This document shows, piece after piece, positions 8,218 through 17,289 of a stretch of 64,000 nucleotides of DNA (position 1 is the first letter of the stretch; the number at the start of each line of letters is the position of its first letter). The notes under the pieces are model-generated. The model made no database searches. It saw only the letters and a program-made list of their open reading frames with translations, and was not told the origin of the DNA. Source of the DNA: DAIPXZ01 sp036782995. GTDB taxonomy: Bacteria > Bacillota > Clostridia > Saccharofermentanales > Saccharofermentanaceae. The position numbers were made by a program, and so were the translations under genes. The stretch is from positions 1 through 64,000 of the forward strand of contig DAIPXZ010000001.1 of the NCBI GenBank assembly GCA_036782995.1. Reading direction: 5' to 3'.

Positions 8218-9551
8218 GAAATGGCCTCAATAATGGTTTGCGCCATGTAATCAATCATGGCGTCCGTCATGCCCGGATAGACTCCGACCCAGAAGGTGTC
8301 ATTCATGATTTGGTCAGTGACAGAAAGGTCGCCGACGACGCGATAGCCTTCGCCGCTCTTTCTCATCTCGTCAAAGCAAGGGTGACGGGTGAGGTTGCCG
8401 GCAAACAGCATTCTTGTCTGTACGCCCTTCTTTTCTACGTATTGGACGACTTCATTTCTCGAAACGCCCGGTTTGCAAGTAATCAGGAATCCGAACCAGC
8501 TCGGGTCGGCGTTTTCAGCAGCAACCGGCAGAATGAGCTTATCTTCGTAAGGAAGGAGCGCCGCCTTTAGGCGTTTGAAGTTCTCTTTTCTCTTCTCGAC
8601 AAAGGTCGGGAATTTCTGAAGCTGTGCGCATCCGATTGCCGCCTGCATATCAGTGGCTTTGAGGTTATATCCAAAATGAGAATAGACATACTTGTGGTCG
8701 TAACCAAGCGGCAGCTCACCGTATTGCTTGTCAAAGCGATGGCCGCAAAGATTATCCATACCAGACGGGCATACGCAATCACGGCCCCAGTCACGCATGG
8801 AGCGGGCAATCTTATTGAGAAGCGGATCATTAGTGTATACGGCACCGCCCTCACCCATAGTCATGTGATGCGGCGGGTAGAAGCTCGATGTGCCGATATC
8901 ACCGATGGTTCCTGTGAAATATTCTTTTCCGTCGAGCGTGTACTTAGAGCCTAAGGCGTCGCAGTTGTCTTCGACGAGGAAGAGGTTATGCTTTACACAG
9001 AAAGCCTTGACGGAAGCAAGGTCAAACGGATTGCCGAGTGTGTGAGCAATCATGACGGCCTTTGTTTTCGGAGAAAGGGCCTTCTCGAGCATTTCAACAT
9101 CGATATTATATTGCGGAATGGTAAGGTCAACGAATACCGGAATTGCACCATATTGAATCATTGGTGTAACGGTTGTCGGGAAGCCGGCAGCCACTGTGAT
9201 TACTTCGTCACCGCGCTTTACAGCACGTTCGCCGAGAAGCGGCGAGGTCAAGGTCATGAATGCAATAAGGTTCGCAGAGGAACCGGAATTTACCAGCGAG
9301 CAGTACTTGATGCCAAGATAGTTGGCGAGTTTCTTTTCAAATTCATCGGTATAGCGACCGGATGTGAGCCAGAATTCGAGCGAAGAATCGACAAGATTGA
9401 GCATTTCGTCGCTGTTATATACTCGGGAAGCATACGGAATGCGGTTCCCCGGAGTAAAGGGCGGTTTTTGATTGTGATAAGTATCACAGTACTCCTTCAC
9501 CATCTCGAGAATGGATTCTTTTGCTTGTTGTTCTGACATGTTTTCAAACAT
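8214..9551 (-). CDS. rfbH: CDP-4-keto-6-deoxy-D-glucose 3-dehydrase (E1, RfbH/AscC type)
   Basis: This 445-residue DegT/StrS-fold PLP protein has two marks of the iron-sulfur dehydrase subgroup. The PLP lysine is replaced by histidine (YPPHHMTMGEGG, His228/229). A cysteine set has the pattern C-X1-C-X7-C at 259, 261 and 269 with a fourth Cys at 197, as in the [2Fe-2S] E1 of ascarylose synthesis. E1 acts with PMP, removing the C3 hydroxyl of CDP-4-keto-6-deoxyglucose, and needs an E3 reductase that is not in this window. The start at 9551 uses GGAGGAG lying inside the end of rfbG (8-bp overlap). It supplies the 3-deoxy step on the way to a 3,6-dideoxyhexose. Confidence 0.9.
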   Translation of the reverse strand: MFENMSEQQAKESILEMVKEYCDTYHNQKPPFTPGNRIPYASRVYNSDEMLNLVDSSLEFWLTSGRYTDEFEKKLANYLGIKYCSLVNSGSSANLIAFMTLTSPLLGERAVKRGDEVITVAAGFPTTVTPMIQYGAIPVFVDLTIPQYNIDVEMLEKALSPKTKAVMIAHTLGNPFDLASVKAFCVKHNLFLVEDNCDALGSKYTLDGKEYFTGTIGDIGTSSFYPPHHMTMGEGGAVYTNDPLLNKIARSMRDWGRDCVCPSGMDNLCGHRFDKQYGELPLGYDHKYVYSHFGYNLKATDMQAAIGCAQLQKFPTFVEKRKENFKRLKAALLPYEDKLILPVAAENADPSWFGFLITCKPGVSRNEVVQYVEKKGVQTRMLFAGNLTRHPCFDEMRKSGEGYRVVGDLSVTDQIMNDTFWVGVYPGMTDAMIDYMAQTIIEAIS

Positions 9552-10611
9552 GGTTATTCTCCTCCCAATCGGCGGTAAATGCCGAAATTTGTTGATTCAT
9601 TATTTCATTGACGGATTGACCGTCACGATAGACCTTTGCCCATTCGACAGAAGCCGATACAGCCTCGTTAATATGCCATGTTGGCTTCCAGCCGAAAGTC
9701 TTCTTAATCTTTGAGCAATCGAGCTTCAGGAAGTTCGCCTCATGCGGGCCGCCCACAAATTGGTTCTCCCATGTCATGCCCTCGCCCCACGCGTCGCAGA
9801 ACAGATTGACCAAATCGCCGGTTGTGACACAATCGCAATCGTCTGGTCCTACATTATAGTAGTCGGCAAAAGACTTATCTTCATACTGTTTCTTTGCAAT
9901 GAGCAAATAGGTAAAAAGCGGCTCGAGGACATGCTGATATGGCCTTGTCGAATGTGGATTACGCACGACGATGGCATGCTTTGCCAAGGCAGCGCGGATA
10001 GAGTCCGGGATGATGCGGTCGACGGCAAAATCACCGCCGCCAATGACATTACCTGCACGTGCCGTCGAAATCGCAACGTCACGATCGGCAAAAAAAGACA
10101 ATTTGTAGCTATGTGTGACGAGCTCCGAACAGGATTTACTGTTCGAATACGGATCAAATCCGTCGAGCGGGTCAATTTCACGATAGCCCCATTCCCATTC
10201 GTTGTTATGGTAGACCTTATCCGTCGTAACATTCAAAAAGGACTGCACCGTATCGCTCATACGAACACATTCCAAAATATTGACCGTGCCCATGACGTTC
10301 ACTTCGTATGTATATGCGGGGCGAACGTAAGAGTCACGAACAATCGGCTGTGCCGCCATGTGAATGACGATTTCCGGTTTTGCCGCCTGAAAAGCCTTTG
10401 AAAGAGCATCTGTATCGCGGATATCTCCGATGACAGAAGTCATTTTTTCATCAAGCTCGAGCATGCTAAATAAAGACGGCTCCGTCGGCGGATTCAGTGA
10501 ATATCCGGTCAATTCGGCGCCTGCGTCGACCAATATCTTCGAGAGCCACGCGCCCTTAAATCCGGTGTGTCCAGTCAGGAACACTCTTTTCCCTCTGTAA
10601 AAATCCAGCAT
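9544..10611 (-). CDS. rfbG: CDP-glucose 4,6-dehydratase
   Basis: This extended SDR enzyme has about 355 residues, usual for RfbG. The NAD-binding turn is TGHTGFKGAW, the active-site threonine region is NVTTDKVY, and the tyrosine/lysine pair lies in YSNSKSCSE. HTGFKG plus DGFDPYSNSK distinguishes CDP-glucose dehydratases from dTDP- and GDP- relatives. It converts CDP-glucose to CDP-4-keto-6-deoxyglucose. I chose the start at 10611 because it gives a TAATG stop/start overlap with rfbF; in-frame ATGs at 10617 and 10626 are alternatives. Confidence 0.9.
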   Translation of the reverse strand: MLDFYRGKRVFLTGHTGFKGAWLSKILVDAGAELTGYSLNPPTEPSLFSMLELDEKMTSVIGDIRDTDALSKAFQAAKPEIVIHMAAQPIVRDSYVRPAYTYEVNVMGTVNILECVRMSDTVQSFLNVTTDKVYHNNEWEWGYREIDPLDGFDPYSNSKSCSELVTHSYKLSFFADRDVAISTARAGNVIGGGDFAVDRIIPDSIRAALAKHAIVVRNPHSTRPYQHVLEPLFTYLLIAKKQYEDKSFADYYNVGPDDCDCVTTGDLVNLFCDAWGEGMTWENQFVGGPHEANFLKLDCSKIKKTFGWKPTWHINEAVSASVEWAKVYRDGQSVNEIMNQQISAFTADWEENNHV

Positions 10612-11384
10612 TACCATGTTTTCCATGGGGCATTTCCGGATGCCCACATTTCCTCCAGTTCCATTTTATCGCGCTGTGTATCCATGCACTTCCAGAAGCC
10701 TTTATGCTTAAAGGCGTCCAATTGACCTTCCTTGGCCAGCTTTTCGAGCGGAGCTTTCTCGAAAACCGTCTTGTCGCCTTCGATATAATCGAAAACCTTC
10801 GGCTCGAGAATCATGTAGCCGCCGTTGATTAAGCTGCCATCCGCTTCGGATTTCTCACGGAATGATTGAATACATGCATTGCTCGCGATATCCAAAACAC
10901 CAAAACGCTGGCCGACGCTAACCGCCGTCAACGTAGCAATATGATTGTTTTTCTTATGAAATGCGATTAATTTTTCGATATTTACATCGGAAACACCGTC
11001 ACCATATGTCAAAAGAAACGGCTCTTCGCCGATATAGCGAGAGATTCTCTTGATTCGACCGCCGGTCATAGTATTGAGGCCGGTGTCCACGACGGTTACG
11101 CGCCACGGTTCGGCAAAGTTCGAATGGATTTCCATTTTATTCTCTGCGGTAAAATCGAAAGTGATATCCGAACGGTGGAGATAATAGTCAGCGAAAAACT
11201 CCTTAATCACGTGCTGTTTGTATCCACAGCAAATGATAAATTCATTAATGCCGTAATTCGATATGGTCTTCATGACATGCCATAACATCGGCATGCCTCC
11301 GATTTCGATCATAGGCTTCGGCTTCAAGTGGCTTTCTTCGGAGATACGTGTTCCGAACCCGCCTGCTAATATGACTGCCTTCAT
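10611..11384 (-). CDS. rfbF: Glucose-1-phosphate cytidylyltransferase
   Basis: This 257-residue nucleotidyltransferase begins MKAVILAGGFGTRISEES, the nucleotide-binding loop, after AGGTGAAGGAC. Other family marks are KPKPMIEIGGMPMLWHVM, YGDGVSDVNI (metal-binding Asp) and an FWKCMDTQRDK end typical of RfbF. It joins CTP and glucose-1-phosphate to CDP-glucose, the first step of the CDP-3,6-dideoxyhexose route. It follows a 134-base gap after the glycosyltransferase gene, the largest gap in this operon, so an internal promoter is possible. Confidence 0.92.
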   Translation of the reverse strand: MKAVILAGGFGTRISEESHLKPKPMIEIGGMPMLWHVMKTISNYGINEFIICCGYKQHVIKEFFADYYLHRSDITFDFTAENKMEIHSNFAEPWRVTVVDTGLNTMTGGRIKRISRYIGEEPFLLTYGDGVSDVNIEKLIAFHKKNNHIATLTAVSVGQRFGVLDIASNACIQSFREKSEADGSLINGGYMILEPKVFDYIEGDKTVFEKAPLEKLAKEGQLDAFKHKGFWKCMDTQRDKMELEEMWASGNAPWKTW

Positions 11385-11518
11385 GTCCTTCACCTCGTTC
11401 TTTTCGCACTTCACAGCTATGAAAATGCAAGTGCTTCTATTCGTAAAATCCCGAAAATCGGGCATTTACCACCAGTGTGAACCATCTCACGTATTATACG
11501 AGCATATGGTTTCGATTG

Positions 11519-12691
11519 TCAATTTTCCCCGACAGAATCTTTACTTTCCTTGCTGTCCTTGTCTTTCTTGTCGGCAGATTTTTTCGTTGTTTTCTTTGTG
11601 CTCTTTGGCTTCTCGGGTTTGGATTGCTCCTCTTCTTTATCCGTCTTCACGGCCTTGGTTTTTCTGACCTTGGTCGGTTCTTTTGCCAAAAGGTTGGTTT
11701 TCAATGGTGCCACGATTGCTTCTGCTTTCGCTTCAATCTCCGCAGACACGGTTTGCTTATCAAAGTTGATTCGTTCTTCTTCGATGACAAGCGGACGTTT
11801 CATCATACGGTTATTAATGGCAAGAATGTACTCGCCGAGGAAGCCGATGAAAAAGATTTGAACAGAGCCTAAGATAATAACGGCCAATAGAATCGGCAGG
11901 TTACCCGCCGGGAATGAATTCCACATACAAAGCTTCAAAATGAAGTATACAAGACCGGCTACGAGGCTCAAGGCGGCACATAGTGCACCGGCGATGGTCG
12001 CGATGCGAAGACCGACCTTGGTATACGATGTTATCGAGAGCATAGCCGCATCATAGAGTCGATAGAAGTTATTAGAGCTCTTTCCGCGTTCGCGTTTCGG
12101 CTGATCATAAGGAATGTCCTTGCGTTTCCAGCCCATCTCGGCAACAATACCGCGCAAGAACGGGGTTGGGTCATCGAGGCGACGCAGCACATCAATAAAC
12201 TCCTTATCGTAAAGGCCGGAGCCTGTGAAATGTTCAATTTGTTCGACGTCAGAAAGCTTCTTGATTAGCTTATAGTAGCAGGTGCGAAGGAAACGGAGAA
12301 TTTTGTTTTCGTGACTCGTCGTCTTAATTCCGATGACGATTTTATAGCCATTTTCCCACTCGCGCACGTATTTAACGATATTTTCAATCGGGTCTTGGAA
12401 ATCGCAAACCATAGTAACCGTGCAATCACCTGTCGTTTGCAAAAGGCCGTAGTATGGCGAATTGAATTGTCCGAAGTTGCGGACGTTAAAGATTGTCTTG
12501 ATATGTGGATTTTTATGGCAGATTTCACGAAGTAAAGTGCGTGAGCTATCTTTCGAATCGTTATCAATAAAGATGAGCTCCCAATCGTAGTTTGCCAGCT
12601 CGTTGGAAAAAAGATTCGTTATCGCTTCACTCATCGGAATGATATTTAATTCCTCGTTATAACACGGAATTAAAATGCTGATTTTCTTCAT
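11519..12691 (-). CDS. GtrB/DPM1-like polyprenyl-phosphate glycosyltransferase with Lys-rich tail
   Basis: This GT2 protein starts MKKISILIPCYNEELNI. It has the DND metal region (FIDNDSKDSSR) and a CDFQDP motif, then two membrane helices (about residues 225-320) as in enzymes that place a sugar on undecaprenyl phosphate. Family members usually stop near 320. This one has about 70 extra residues dominated by Lys, Glu, Ser and Thr (for example STKKTTKKSADKKDKD), a cytosolic tail of unknown role. Position in the operon suggests that it loads the dideoxy sugar onto the lipid carrier for the GtrA fusion protein. Confidence 0.8.
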   Translation of the reverse strand: MKKISILIPCYNEELNIIPMSEAITNLFSNELANYDWELIFIDNDSKDSSRTLLREICHKNPHIKTIFNVRNFGQFNSPYYGLLQTTGDCTVTMVCDFQDPIENIVKYVREWENGYKIVIGIKTTSHENKILRFLRTCYYKLIKKLSDVEQIEHFTGSGLYDKEFIDVLRRLDDPTPFLRGIVAEMGWKRKDIPYDQPKRERGKSSNNFYRLYDAAMLSITSYTKVGLRIATIAGALCAALSLVAGLVYFILKLCMWNSFPAGNLPILLAVIILGSVQIFFIGFLGEYILAINNRMMKRPLVIEEERINFDKQTVSAEIEAKAEAIVAPLKTNLLAKEPTKVRKTKAVKTDKEEEQSKPEKPKSTKKTTKKSADKKDKDSKESKDSVGEN

Positions 12692-12701
12692 AACTGTATC
12701 C

Positions 12702-13619
12702 TCACTTCTCTGTCTTAATCCACTCTAGCGTTTGTTTGATACCTTCTTCAAAGGATGTTTGCGGTGTGAAACCAGTATCGGCAGTCAGCGTATCAATATC
12801 GGCACACAGGTACATGACTTGTTTGTCATAATAGGGCACTTCGCCAAAACCAATGTCCGCTTGTGGTGCGGTCAAATCCCGTATTGTCGTGATATAGTCT
12901 CGAAGCGGCTGCACTCGCCCTCCACCCAATGCATAAACGGCGCCGTCCGGAGCCTTTTCGCAAGCAAGCATAAAGGCACGTGCCGCGTCATCGCAGTATA
13001 AATAGTCCCACATCTGCTCGCCCTTGGTGTATGTCGGGCGTTCCCCTGCGAGAAGCTGACGGATACCAGACATCACCATCGTATGCTCACCGTCATGTGG
13101 CCCGTATACGCTCAATATACGCATCCAGATATGACGAATATGCAAAGCATTACATTCCACTCGTGTCATCTGTCCTGCGCACAGTTTCGCAATACCATAT
13201 CCCGTCTCCGGAAAAGTCGGCGTGTCAGGGGCAAGCTTCGTGCCATCCGGTACTCGACCGTACTCCGCCTGACTTCCCGCGCCAATAAAAACTTCACATC
13301 CGATACGTGAAGCCAATCGAACCGCTTCGACTGCCGCACGCGCATTATCGAGCTGCAGGGGCATATCATTGCGTGCGTCACCATGTGTGCCGCCCCATGC
13401 CAAATGGAAGAAAGCATCGTATTTTTTGTCCGTATGAAAAGACGAAAATGCGCTCATTTCCACCGCCTCGGTGGTCACCAAGGGATGTTTCGGAATGCCG
13501 GCATTGCGGGTAGAAGATGGGTTCGTTAAAACCAATACCTCAACCTCATTTCGAATCAGTTCGCGAATAATCGCGAGCCCAATCATGCCTGTCGCTCCGG
13601 TAATAACCGCTCTTTTCAT
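12702..13619 (-). CDS. NAD(P)-dependent epimerase/reductase (extended SDR)
   Basis: The protein has 305 residues with a GATGMIG nucleotide-binding turn at residues 8-14, the SDR serine in GAGSQAEYG and the YGIAK catalytic pair. It begins three bases after the ThDP-enzyme gene, whose last codons carry its GGAG site, so the two are translationally coupled. In yersiniose clusters the ThDP enzyme YerE is followed by the reductase YerF, and this gene could fill that role. Sequence alone does not tell reductase from epimerase. Confidence 0.7.
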   Translation of the reverse strand: MKRAVITGATGMIGLAIIRELIRNEVEVLVLTNPSSTRNAGIPKHPLVTTEAVEMSAFSSFHTDKKYDAFFHLAWGGTHGDARNDMPLQLDNARAAVEAVRLASRIGCEVFIGAGSQAEYGRVPDGTKLAPDTPTFPETGYGIAKLCAGQMTRVECNALHIRHIWMRILSVYGPHDGEHTMVMSGIRQLLAGERPTYTKGEQMWDYLYCDDAARAFMLACEKAPDGAVYALGGGRVQPLRDYITTIRDLTAPQADIGFGEVPYYDKQVMYLCADIDTLTADTGFTPQTSFEEGIKQTLEWIKTEK

Positions 13620-13622
13620 GAA

Positions 13623-15455
13623 TCAGTTTGTCTCCAATCGTTTTGCTGCTTCATATTCTTCTCGCTCGAGGAACGGGAACATGTCATCGAGTGATGGTGA
13701 TACGATTTTGCCGTCCGGAAGCACCTTCGAAGAGAGCTTCGGCGAGAAATTCTGCTTCGGGTCAACAACGACTTCACAGAAGATTGGGCCTTCTGTTGAC
13801 AAGAGCTTCTCGGTAATCTCCTTTACGTCGTCCAAATTGTCGAGACGGACAAACGGAATATCATAGGCCGCGGCGAGCTTTTCGGGTGACGGGAACGTAA
13901 GCCCCGAGCCCACACCAATGCCCAAAAGCGGCGGTTGGAAGAAGTTCGTCTGTGTTTGACGGATGGAATGATATCCCTCGTTATTTAAGTAGACGATTTT
14001 TATGTTCATTTTGTTGCATCCAACGGTCGCCAATTCCTGCAAATTCATTTGGAAGCTGCCGTCTCCATCGATGCAAATGACGCGCTTGCCTTTATTCGCC
14101 ACAGCGGCGCCAATGGCGGCCGGAAAACCGTAACCCATGGCGGCGCAGCCAGAGTTCGTGTAAAGGCGTTGATGTTCTTTTACTACGGCGGATTGGAAGG
14201 TCATGACGCAGGCGCTGCCATTACCGCAAATCACGGTCTCATCGTCGGACCAGAGCTTACTGAATTCCGTGACAAAAGCGTATGGATTCATCGGTTGTTT
14301 AACCGCATAGTATTCCGGCATGGTGGCAGGATATTGAAGGAAAACTTTTCTTGCGTGGTCGAGCCAAGCCTTATGATCAGCGTTCTTCGCCGCGCCGATT
14401 GCATAGGTATTCGTCGATTTTTCAAGCGCACGAAGCAGTGAAGGAATCACATCGCCGCAATTTGCATGAATCGGCATATCTGGTGTGACGGTCGGTTTCT
14501 TGAGCTCGTTCTCGTCGATATCAACGACAATTTTGAAGGCATCCTTCGCAAAATCACGATAGTTATAGCTGATGATTCGGATGTTCATACGGCATCCAAG
14601 AACAAGTAACAAATCGCAGCCCTGAACGACAAAGTTTCCACCACGAACACCAATGGTACCCGGACGGCCGCAAAAGCAAGGATTTGCATCTGCTATCAAA
14701 TCGTTGGAGTTCCATGCAGTGACAACCGGAATGCTAAGCTGCGAAACCAGTTTGCTTAATTCCTCGCGCATCCCGGAGAGGTGAACTCCCGTGCCAACGA
14801 GGATACACGGCTTCTTGGCCATAGCAATTTTGGAAAGAATCTCAGGTGTGAGGTTCTCATCATATGTTGGATTGAGTGGTGTATCCAGTTCGTCAGGAGA
14901 GAACCCTGCGAGCTCATCGGTTTCAACAATCGCCGCTTGGATATCGAGTGGGATATCCAGCCATACCGGACCCGGGCGGCCGTTTGTAGCAAGATAGAAT
15001 GCTTTTTCCAAATGATAACGAATGGACGTCGGTTCGGTAATCATAACCGCGTATTTCGTCATATTCTTTACGGAGTCGACAATATTGAATTCTTGGTCGC
15101 CGAGCTGACGAAGCGGAACCGGAGTCGACCATATTGTCGTTTCCCTTTTCACTTGGCCGGAAAGGACAAACATCGGGATAGAATCAAGCCATCCGCCCAT
15201 GACGCCCGTGATGGCGTTCGTCCCGCCGGGGCCGCTCGTTACGCAAAGCGAAGCCATTTTTCCAGTCATACGTGCATAGCTTTCCGCCGCAATGGCCGAT
15301 GCCTGCTCATGGTGGTTATAGATGGTATGAAGTCCGGGATGATGGCCAAGCGCATCGTTCAGGTGCATGGCACCGCCGCCTGTGACGGTGAAGTTGTCTT
15401 CGATTCCTTGCGCAACAAGAAAATCCGCAATGAGATGGGCAATTTTTTGTTTCAT
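13623..15455 (-). CDS. ThDP-dependent acetolactate synthase-like enzyme (YerE-like candidate)
   Basis: The protein has 610 residues with the three ThDP domains. The N-terminal pyrimidine domain has the catalytic glutamate in NHHEQASAIAAESYAR and SGPGGTNAITG. A central domain carries GTIGVRGGN. The C-terminal PP domain shows the Mg/ThDP motif GDGSFQMNLQ...YLNNEGY. It resembles IlvB-type enzymes, but it lies inside a CDP-dideoxysugar operon with no ilvN or ilvC. The known precedent is YerE, which transfers acetyl from pyruvate to C4 of CDP-4-keto-3,6-dideoxyglucose. A role in branched-sugar formation is therefore inferred from context; plain acetolactate synthesis remains possible. Confidence 0.75.
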   Translation of the reverse strand: MKQKIAHLIADFLVAQGIEDNFTVTGGGAMHLNDALGHHPGLHTIYNHHEQASAIAAESYARMTGKMASLCVTSGPGGTNAITGVMGGWLDSIPMFVLSGQVKRETTIWSTPVPLRQLGDQEFNIVDSVKNMTKYAVMITEPTSIRYHLEKAFYLATNGRPGPVWLDIPLDIQAAIVETDELAGFSPDELDTPLNPTYDENLTPEILSKIAMAKKPCILVGTGVHLSGMREELSKLVSQLSIPVVTAWNSNDLIADANPCFCGRPGTIGVRGGNFVVQGCDLLLVLGCRMNIRIISYNYRDFAKDAFKIVVDIDENELKKPTVTPDMPIHANCGDVIPSLLRALEKSTNTYAIGAAKNADHKAWLDHARKVFLQYPATMPEYYAVKQPMNPYAFVTEFSKLWSDDETVICGNGSACVMTFQSAVVKEHQRLYTNSGCAAMGYGFPAAIGAAVANKGKRVICIDGDGSFQMNLQELATVGCNKMNIKIVYLNNEGYHSIRQTQTNFFQPPLLGIGVGSGLTFPSPEKLAAAYDIPFVRLDNLDDVKEITEKLLSTEGPIFCEVVVDPKQNFSPKLSSKVLPDGKIVSPSLDDMFPFLEREEYEAAKRLETN

Positions 15456-15492
15456 AAGTCTTCTCTCCAGTGTATGAAATGCGTATTGACGC

Positions 15493-17103
15493 TTATTCGA
15501 CGAGGTCTTTCTCGTAATATGATTCGGTCACAAAAGTAATGTCCAGACCGTTTCTTACTCGAGCGAGACTCTTCTTCGTATCTTCATTAATCTCGATGGC
15601 CTTCGTCTTACTGAAGCTGTGTGCCATGTTGGGATTGACATAATCTGGTGTTTCCGCCGTCGTATATCCATCAAAGCCCGCAAGTGCGATGCTGTTTACA
15701 CCGATTTTTGACGAAAGCTTCAAAAGCATAATCAGCGGATTATCTACAATCATGGCATCTTCGTCAAGAAGACTGCTGTAATTTAAGGTGTAATCGAAAT
15801 CACCAAGTGCACGTGTGACATTACTCGTCGCAATCGTGCGAATCGAATCCGGAATCATGGAGAGCTGTGATGACAATTGAACATAGCGTTTCGCATTGCT
15901 CATGACGATATAGTCGACACAATAGCTCTTCGGGAGAAAGTTCACGGCAATTACTACCGGGTGATTGGCCTCGATATAGGCATTAACCCGATCTTTATCA
16001 TCAATGACACGATTGCCCGGCCCCAAGAGCAGGATATTCTTTCCGGAAAGCTTGCGTGTCAGGCGTTCGATGGCCTTGCCGTCGTCGCATTCATTTTTTT
16101 GGTAATTAACATAAAGCTCCTCGGCGTATTTCTGATCGTAAAGAAGCTTCTTGTCAGGCGTAATGGAGTCCAGGATTGCATTGATGTCCTTCACGGATAG
16201 CTTCTTTTTGTTTGTTAAATAGGAAACGTAATTCGGGTGGCAGTCATTCGATGCCGAGAGGAAAAACTTAAAGCTGTATCCCCACGGTGTCTTCTTATAG
16301 AAATCAAGCATCGTTACGTCGATGGCCTCGAGTAACTGACTCTTCACGTATTTCTTGCCGCAATAATCATTCATGTAGGTAGCAAGGAGCTCAATTGGCG
16401 CATTGCCGGCGCTCTTGCCCATGCCATAGAGAGTGCCGTCAATTAACAGAGTACGGTCGACTTCATTTTGAAGAAGCTCAATGCAATTTGCAAAAGCGAG
16501 CTGAAAATTGTTGTGGGAGTGATATCCGATGGCTACCGACGGCTTCAATTTCGCATCTGCCATCTGGAAATAATGTTGGAGCTTCTCTTTATGGAGAAGG
16601 CCGTATGTGTCTACCAATGAAAAAGCAAATGGTTCGAGGTCATTTACGAGCCCCATCAGTTCATCAAAATCTTCATCACTATATGCCGTGATGGACACCG
16701 CTTGCGAAAAAACTTGGTATCCCAACGCCTTAAGCTGCTTACAGTATGCAATCGCATCGTGCATGATTTCTTTCTTAAAAATCACGCGAATACCATCAAG
16801 GAAGCAGTCTTTGCAAGGCATAATATTCGAAATATCACATGTGCCGTAGTCAATCATACCGACAACCATCGTGTTGCCCTTATTCAAATGACCATAGATT
16901 TTATTCACCGACAAGGTGTCCGGCATAATGCTACGGTTAATATCGAATTCACGACGGTCATCAAGGAAACCGACTTCGATGACCTCAAGATTGGCTCCAA
17001 TGATACGCTCGAAAATATTGACCATATTGTTGTTGCCAAATGCCCAATCGTTGACGTAACCGCCATCACGCAACGTGCAATCAAGAAGTATTTTATTGCC
17101 CAT
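15493..17103 (-). CDS. HMGL/DRE-TIM aldolase with a second C-terminal domain
   Basis: The protein has 536 residues. The first about 300 form a DRE-TIM barrel: LLDCTLRDGGYVNDW near the N-terminus holds the catalytic Arg and metal Asp, and GYHSHNNFQLA holds the two metal histidines. It is closest to 4-hydroxy-2-oxovalerate aldolase/HMG-CoA lyase types. From about residue 345 a second alpha/beta domain begins (NILLLGPGNRVIDDKDRV, IALAGFDGY), not found in ordinary aldolases and recalling sugar-transfer domains of the Maf/DUF115 kind. It is the first gene of the operon. It may supply or cleave a 2-keto acid for the adjacent ThDP enzyme. Confidence 0.7.
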   Translation of the reverse strand: MGNKILLDCTLRDGGYVNDWAFGNNNMVNIFERIIGANLEVIEVGFLDDRREFDINRSIMPDTLSVNKIYGHLNKGNTMVVGMIDYGTCDISNIMPCKDCFLDGIRVIFKKEIMHDAIAYCKQLKALGYQVFSQAVSITAYSDEDFDELMGLVNDLEPFAFSLVDTYGLLHKEKLQHYFQMADAKLKPSVAIGYHSHNNFQLAFANCIELLQNEVDRTLLIDGTLYGMGKSAGNAPIELLATYMNDYCGKKYVKSQLLEAIDVTMLDFYKKTPWGYSFKFFLSASNDCHPNYVSYLTNKKKLSVKDINAILDSITPDKKLLYDQKYAEELYVNYQKNECDDGKAIERLTRKLSGKNILLLGPGNRVIDDKDRVNAYIEANHPVVIAVNFLPKSYCVDYIVMSNAKRYVQLSSQLSMIPDSIRTIATSNVTRALGDFDYTLNYSSLLDEDAMIVDNPLIMLLKLSSKIGVNSIALAGFDGYTTAETPDYVNPNMAHSFSKTKAIEINEDTKKSLARVRNGLDITFVTESYYEKDLVE

Positions 17104-17149
17104 ATCTACACCCCGTTATTCGGTAATTCATTCGTTACATACTGCTAAA

Positions 17150-17178
17150 ATTGTACAACAGATTTGTATATTATCCAA
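17150..17178 (-). promoter_or_regulatory. Promoter of the CDP-sugar operon
   Basis: On the minus strand, TTGGAT and TACAAT are separated by 17 bases, with the predicted start about 40 bases before the aldolase ATG. All genes down to 6052 follow on the same strand with gaps of at most 134 bases, so one transcript of about 11 kb is likely. Confidence 0.65.
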
Positions 17179-17289
17179 CACAAAAAACGAGGTGATACGT
17201 CGCATTTTGCCGTTGTATCTTTCAATAAATTTGGCACATTTCACATAGAGACACGGACAGGAAATGCTTTTCTCGCGCGGAGAATAATA

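Noticed and set aside
9742..10401. 219-codon plus-strand frame
   Set aside because: It lies wholly antisense to rfbG, which has clear family motifs; no independent support.
13623..15455. Ordinary acetolactate synthase of branched-chain amino acid synthesis
   Set aside because: No ilvN, ilvC or other ilv/leu gene is present and it is embedded in a CDP-dideoxysugar operon, so context favours a sugar role, although the reaction is unproven.
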